Source of the DNA: Circinella minor
Taxonomy: Eukaryota > Mucoromycota > Mucoromycetes > Mucorales > Lichtheimiaceae
Direction: 5' to 3'
DNA: 64,000 bases
NCBI GenBank assembly: GCA_016758965.1
Contig: JAEPRB010000183.1
Location: 1-64,000, forward strand
The position numbers and the translations under genes are program-made. The notes beneath the pieces are model-generated. The model made no database searches. It saw only the letters and a program-made list of their open reading frames with translations, and had not been told where the DNA came from. Positions 60,211 through 64,000 of the stretch are shown here, piece after piece. Numbering within the stretch: the stretch's first letter is position 1; each line of letters opens with the position of its first letter.

Positions 60211-63200
60211 TTGTTCCTTTGGTGAGTGAGAAGTGAAAAAAAAAAGAAAATTAATTATCTATGACTTTATATATACTATGGATACCAAAATTTTTAAAAC
60301 TTGTTTTCCATTTTTATTTTTTACCTTATTAGGTTTTGTAGAAAAGGTAAGGATGGAATCTTTTTTACCGTTTTCCTAATACAGTACAAGCTCTTCTCCC
60401 CCGCAAAAAGATGAAAGGCGATCTGTGCCAAGCTGGGGTAACCATTTGTCACACAAACTAATCGGGACCCGTTGATCCCGTTTGGTACCGCGGTAGTAAC
60501 ACATAAAGACAAATATTTTAATAGCTGATTTGCTCTTATTTTTATTTTTTTGTGAGTGAAATTATTTACACCATGAGAAAAAAATTTATTGTAGTTTGAT
60601 CTTTAGAAGAAAAACCACGTTGTATTTTTTCTGTTTGTAAGGTTTGTATCAATGGATTGATAGCGTGATAAGTGTTTGTGCAGTCAACCATTTTTTTTTT
60701 TTTGCATGTTGATTGAGTCCAGTAACTAATATATATTCCTTATAGGTATGTAAGCACTAAACTGTATACGAGCAGCTAATATCCAGTGTACGTACCCGAC
60801 AAATTGGGTGTTGTTAATTCTGAAAGTATCTTTGTACATTCAGTAAAAAAAAAATCAGCGCAGTCTTTTCAGGTTTTTTAGAATATGACGAAAGGATAAA
60901 TCATTCAAGACTTCCAGTCATTATCCCGTTTTCCATGAGTGCTTATTATTACTATTTCTCTCTTCTTTCTTTTCTACGTACACCTTGTAAACAATAAAAT
61001 AAAGCATACTCTTTTTATTTGATGTATGACGTTGTACTATATTTTTTTTCAGCATATTGTATTCTGTGTGTCTATTACACAAAATGTTTTTGTGAGTTCA
61101 TTCACACATACAACGAAGAACATATGACTACGCTAAACTATACTGCTTGACTATTTTTCTTACCATGTACATTAATGTTGATAAGTATCAGGAGGATAAT
61201 ATATGCCTAATATGATACATATTTTCATTACTTGATAATTTTTGATTTTGATCGTATTATCATTGCTAACGATTACGTATAATGTGATATAACATATAAC
61301 CAATATCGTTTTCTTTGTTGTTGATCGTGTGAATACACAGACTGTACAATGTAAAACCGATTTACACCAAAATTAATTTTCTTGTACTCATGTAGTACCG
61401 AAAAACAAAGTTACGACCCTTCCCCAAGTTATATAGAAAATAATAACACAATATTTTTTATTTGCCACGAGAGCGACGGGATCGAATCCATTACTAATTC
61501 ATATCTTCTTTAACATTTGTTATTGTATGAGAATAATAAAGCAATTCAAAGTCCACGCGGGAGTATTATTTTAAAAGCGCATTAATCCCAGTTTTATCGG
61601 TATTTGGACGGTACATACTGCTTTAATAAGCTTTTTCATTCCAGTCTTTTCAGTTTTTTTTTTTGTATACTAATGTATAATTTTAGATGCAATTTCTAAT
61701 CCCTTTAGAATTTCTTTTTTTTTCAATTGATGTGTACGGATGATGTGTGTGAAATTGATGCGGCTAAGTAACAAATCACATCGTTTGCTGTTACCCTGGT
61801 ATTTTTTTTAGAAAAGGAACATAACATCATACCATAGACGACGACAAAAAAATGCATACACCATATAATTTGTATTACATTTGAATTATAAGAAGGAACT
61901 AACTTATTTAAGAAAAAAAGGGTGCTGGTATAGTTTAAAAGACTATTTTTTTGTATTATAGATTGTAGAAACCAGACGGAAAATGTTCATCTATGATAAC
62001 TTATGTGCCCATGTAAACTTTGTATATTTCCTTGTTCTCCGCGACATATTCCGCCGGCATTGTTATTTAGGGATAAAAAAAAATAATTATAATAGAAGGG
62101 AAAAGCAGCATATACGTAATCAAAACAAATGCAGCAAAAATCTAACACTTATTGATAACTAGATTAATCGTACCTTTATACATTAGTTCATATTGCTGTT
62201 GGTAACATGAACCAAACAGTGGTTGAACCCTTCTTATTATTAAGCTTCGTATTTTGACCCTTAAACAAGAAGTAGGTCCACACTAAAAGATATTAAGTAA
62301 AGCATCTCTGATGAATTAAGCTAGTCCCTTTGAAATGAACTCTATCCTTTGAAGTTATGATAAGCTTCCATGAAAGCAAACTATCACTTTTGAAGTTAAA
62401 ATGTAGTTCACTTTTTTAATGTCATCGGATGAATCATTTGGTAAATGACATGGGCGTGTGCTTCAATTTAAACGTATAATATAAAAACATCGACAAATAT
62501 TACAAATATTACAGACAATTAATTACAAGATGAAGAATAAAATGTTCTACTCTCTAATTGCATGTATGACCGTATCATATTTTTTTTCTTTTTTACTTAC
62601 GTTATCCTCAGCGTGATCATATAATCACCAATCATTATGCGACATTTCTTTGGGCATGGACAATAATGTATTACGCTATTCCCAGCACCACGTTGTGAAT
62701 GTTATACTAACTTTTATGCTAGAAGGTCGAAAACGTAGACTGACGTGAGACATTTAGAGATGTGGAACTTCGTCCCGTTGTAAATGTTGGTCTCACAACA
62801 ATATAACTTGTTTCAAGACGGAATTTTGACTGAATAACTTTAATTGGAAATTTTTTCCGAAGGTGTGAAGGTATCATCATTTTAAGATTCCAAGTGTTAT
62901 ATAGTCGGTATAATAGACTATAACTTAATAATTCCAGTACCCTCAGTATATTTTGTCATTTATTTTAATAGAAATATTTTCTCTAGTTTTCTATTTTTTT
63001 CTTCAATATCACGTGATAACTAATATCAATTGAATTATCCCAAACCCCGGAATAAATCTAAAATCTAGTAACGAGGACATCAACCTAGGTACGTAATTTA
63101 TGCGGTTGCTATTCAACCCCAAAAGACTGATTAATGTATTATACTCGCTACGTAACATGATTGTAATATTATATTGGAAAAAACATTTAGGTAACTGTAA

Positions 63201-64000
63201 TAAGTAACGTAAACTTCTATAAAGCAAGTAAAACAGTATCATACCATTTTGTTTAAATTGCTCCACTCTTTCAATAAAATATCTTAATTTTTTTATGTCG
63301 CTACATAGTAAAAGACACACATCAATCTTCGAGAAATTTTTTTGGATAATTGGGACATAAAATGATGGTTGTTAATACAAAACTTTTGTACTTAAAAAGA
63401 TTAATTCATCAAACACTACGTATAATGAGCTAATTTATTTAATAATGCTAATATAATGATAATTCTATACAAAATACCAATAACCATGTTTCTTATTGTT
63501 GTAGTTCTTTGTCGCACACATCATTGAACCTATTTTCATCAGTGAATTACTTTTTATCCCGTTCTTGTGCGTAACTTTTCTCTTATTATTTGAACTGACT
63601 GCTTTTATTGCCATAATCAACATTGTTATAATCGCTATATATTATGATTAGCAGTTTTGAGATAACGTGAATTAATATATTATAATCATATTTTCAAAAG
63701 TCTTAGTTTCAATATATTCTTGCTGCTCAATCGTCCAATGTACAAGACTTAAACACTTCATGATGCTCATTTTAATTATACCACTGATGCATGTACCTCG
63801 TACTTTATATGACTCAATTTAAACCTTGTGTATTCTATGTTACTGATCCTTCAATAAATTTAAATATTACAGAAGTAATGTGACATAAAAACTGACACCT
63901 TCGGAGCAATTACTCAGAGTTTTGGACAAATTATTACTGTTAAATGCTACGTATCCAGAATATTTCTAGCTATCAATAAACATAAAGGGTATACAGATAA
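60211..64000. other. 3.8 kb without supported gene
   Basis: AT-rich. A less AT-rich patch at about 60395-60500 upstream of the GH31 gene contains CGGGA...TCCCG (inverted halves in CGGGACCCGTTGATCCCG) and CCGCGG, candidate regulatory sites of the alpha-glucosidase promoter. Beyond 60.6 kb I see only short frames, T runs and no recognisable coding relic. The minus-strand frame at 63009-63320 is unrecognised and probably chance. Confidence 0.4.

Noticed and set aside
61465..61510. tRNA-like T-arm (GGGATCGAATCC)
   Set aside because: The stem does not pair properly and no acceptor, D or anticodon arm could be found at the right distance.

Overview
The window is nuclear DNA from a filamentous fungus, most likely Mucoromycota and probably Mucorales. 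The base composition is AT-rich with many long A or T runs. Introns are short (about 60-160 bp) with GT(A/G)AGT-type donors. Gene content includes a Gemin7 homologue, two protein families that I recall as multi-copy in Mucorales, and a chitosanase-like enzyme. There are no bacterial operons, no CRISPR array, and no rRNA or convincing tRNA gene. Splice sites were joined by hand from the sequence. Family names rest on recognising motifs, not on a database search.

Left part (1-21.6 kb): the 3' end of a secreted-looking SGNH-like protein; a frameshifted copy of a Mucorales repeat-family gene; a long low-complexity stretch; a four-exon metallothionein with a 12-nt microexon; an SFP1-like C2H2 regulator (-); a 3.9-kb low-complexity spacer; Gemin7; a 1520-aa fused glutaminase/carbamoyl-phosphate synthetase that stops after the MGS domain; and the proteasome alpha-4 subunit (-).

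Middle part (21.6-32.6 kb): about 11 kb without an intact gene, a transposon graveyard. It holds decayed Ty3/Gypsy pol pieces (minus strand), a decayed Mutator-like (MULE) transposase (plus strand), a coiled-coil coding relic, direct and tandem repeats, and a 701-bp MITE. The MITE has perfect 14-bp terminal inverted repeats and a 3-bp target duplication, and it sits inside the Ty3 reverse transcriptase/RNase H region.

Right part (32.6-60.2 kb): dense housekeeping and secreted genes. These are transportin-SR (TNPO3/MTR10); UBE2S-type E2 (-); a run of three secreted plus-strand products (a Cys-rich, Q/N-rich tandem-repeat protein, a predicted 45-aa peptide and a GH46 chitosanase-like enzyme); trifunctional FOL1 (-); the U5 snRNP helicase BRR2 (-, intronless, 2221 aa); a Myb/trihelix-like nuclear protein; and a secreted GH31 alpha-glucosidase (-) with an apparent GC-AG intron. 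The last 3.8 kb shows no gene I can support.

Three genes concern splicing (Gemin7 for snRNP assembly, TNPO3 for SR-protein import, BRR2 for spliceosome activation), and three neighbours are secreted or wall-related. I see no shared regulation in the sequence, so the co-location is only an observation.
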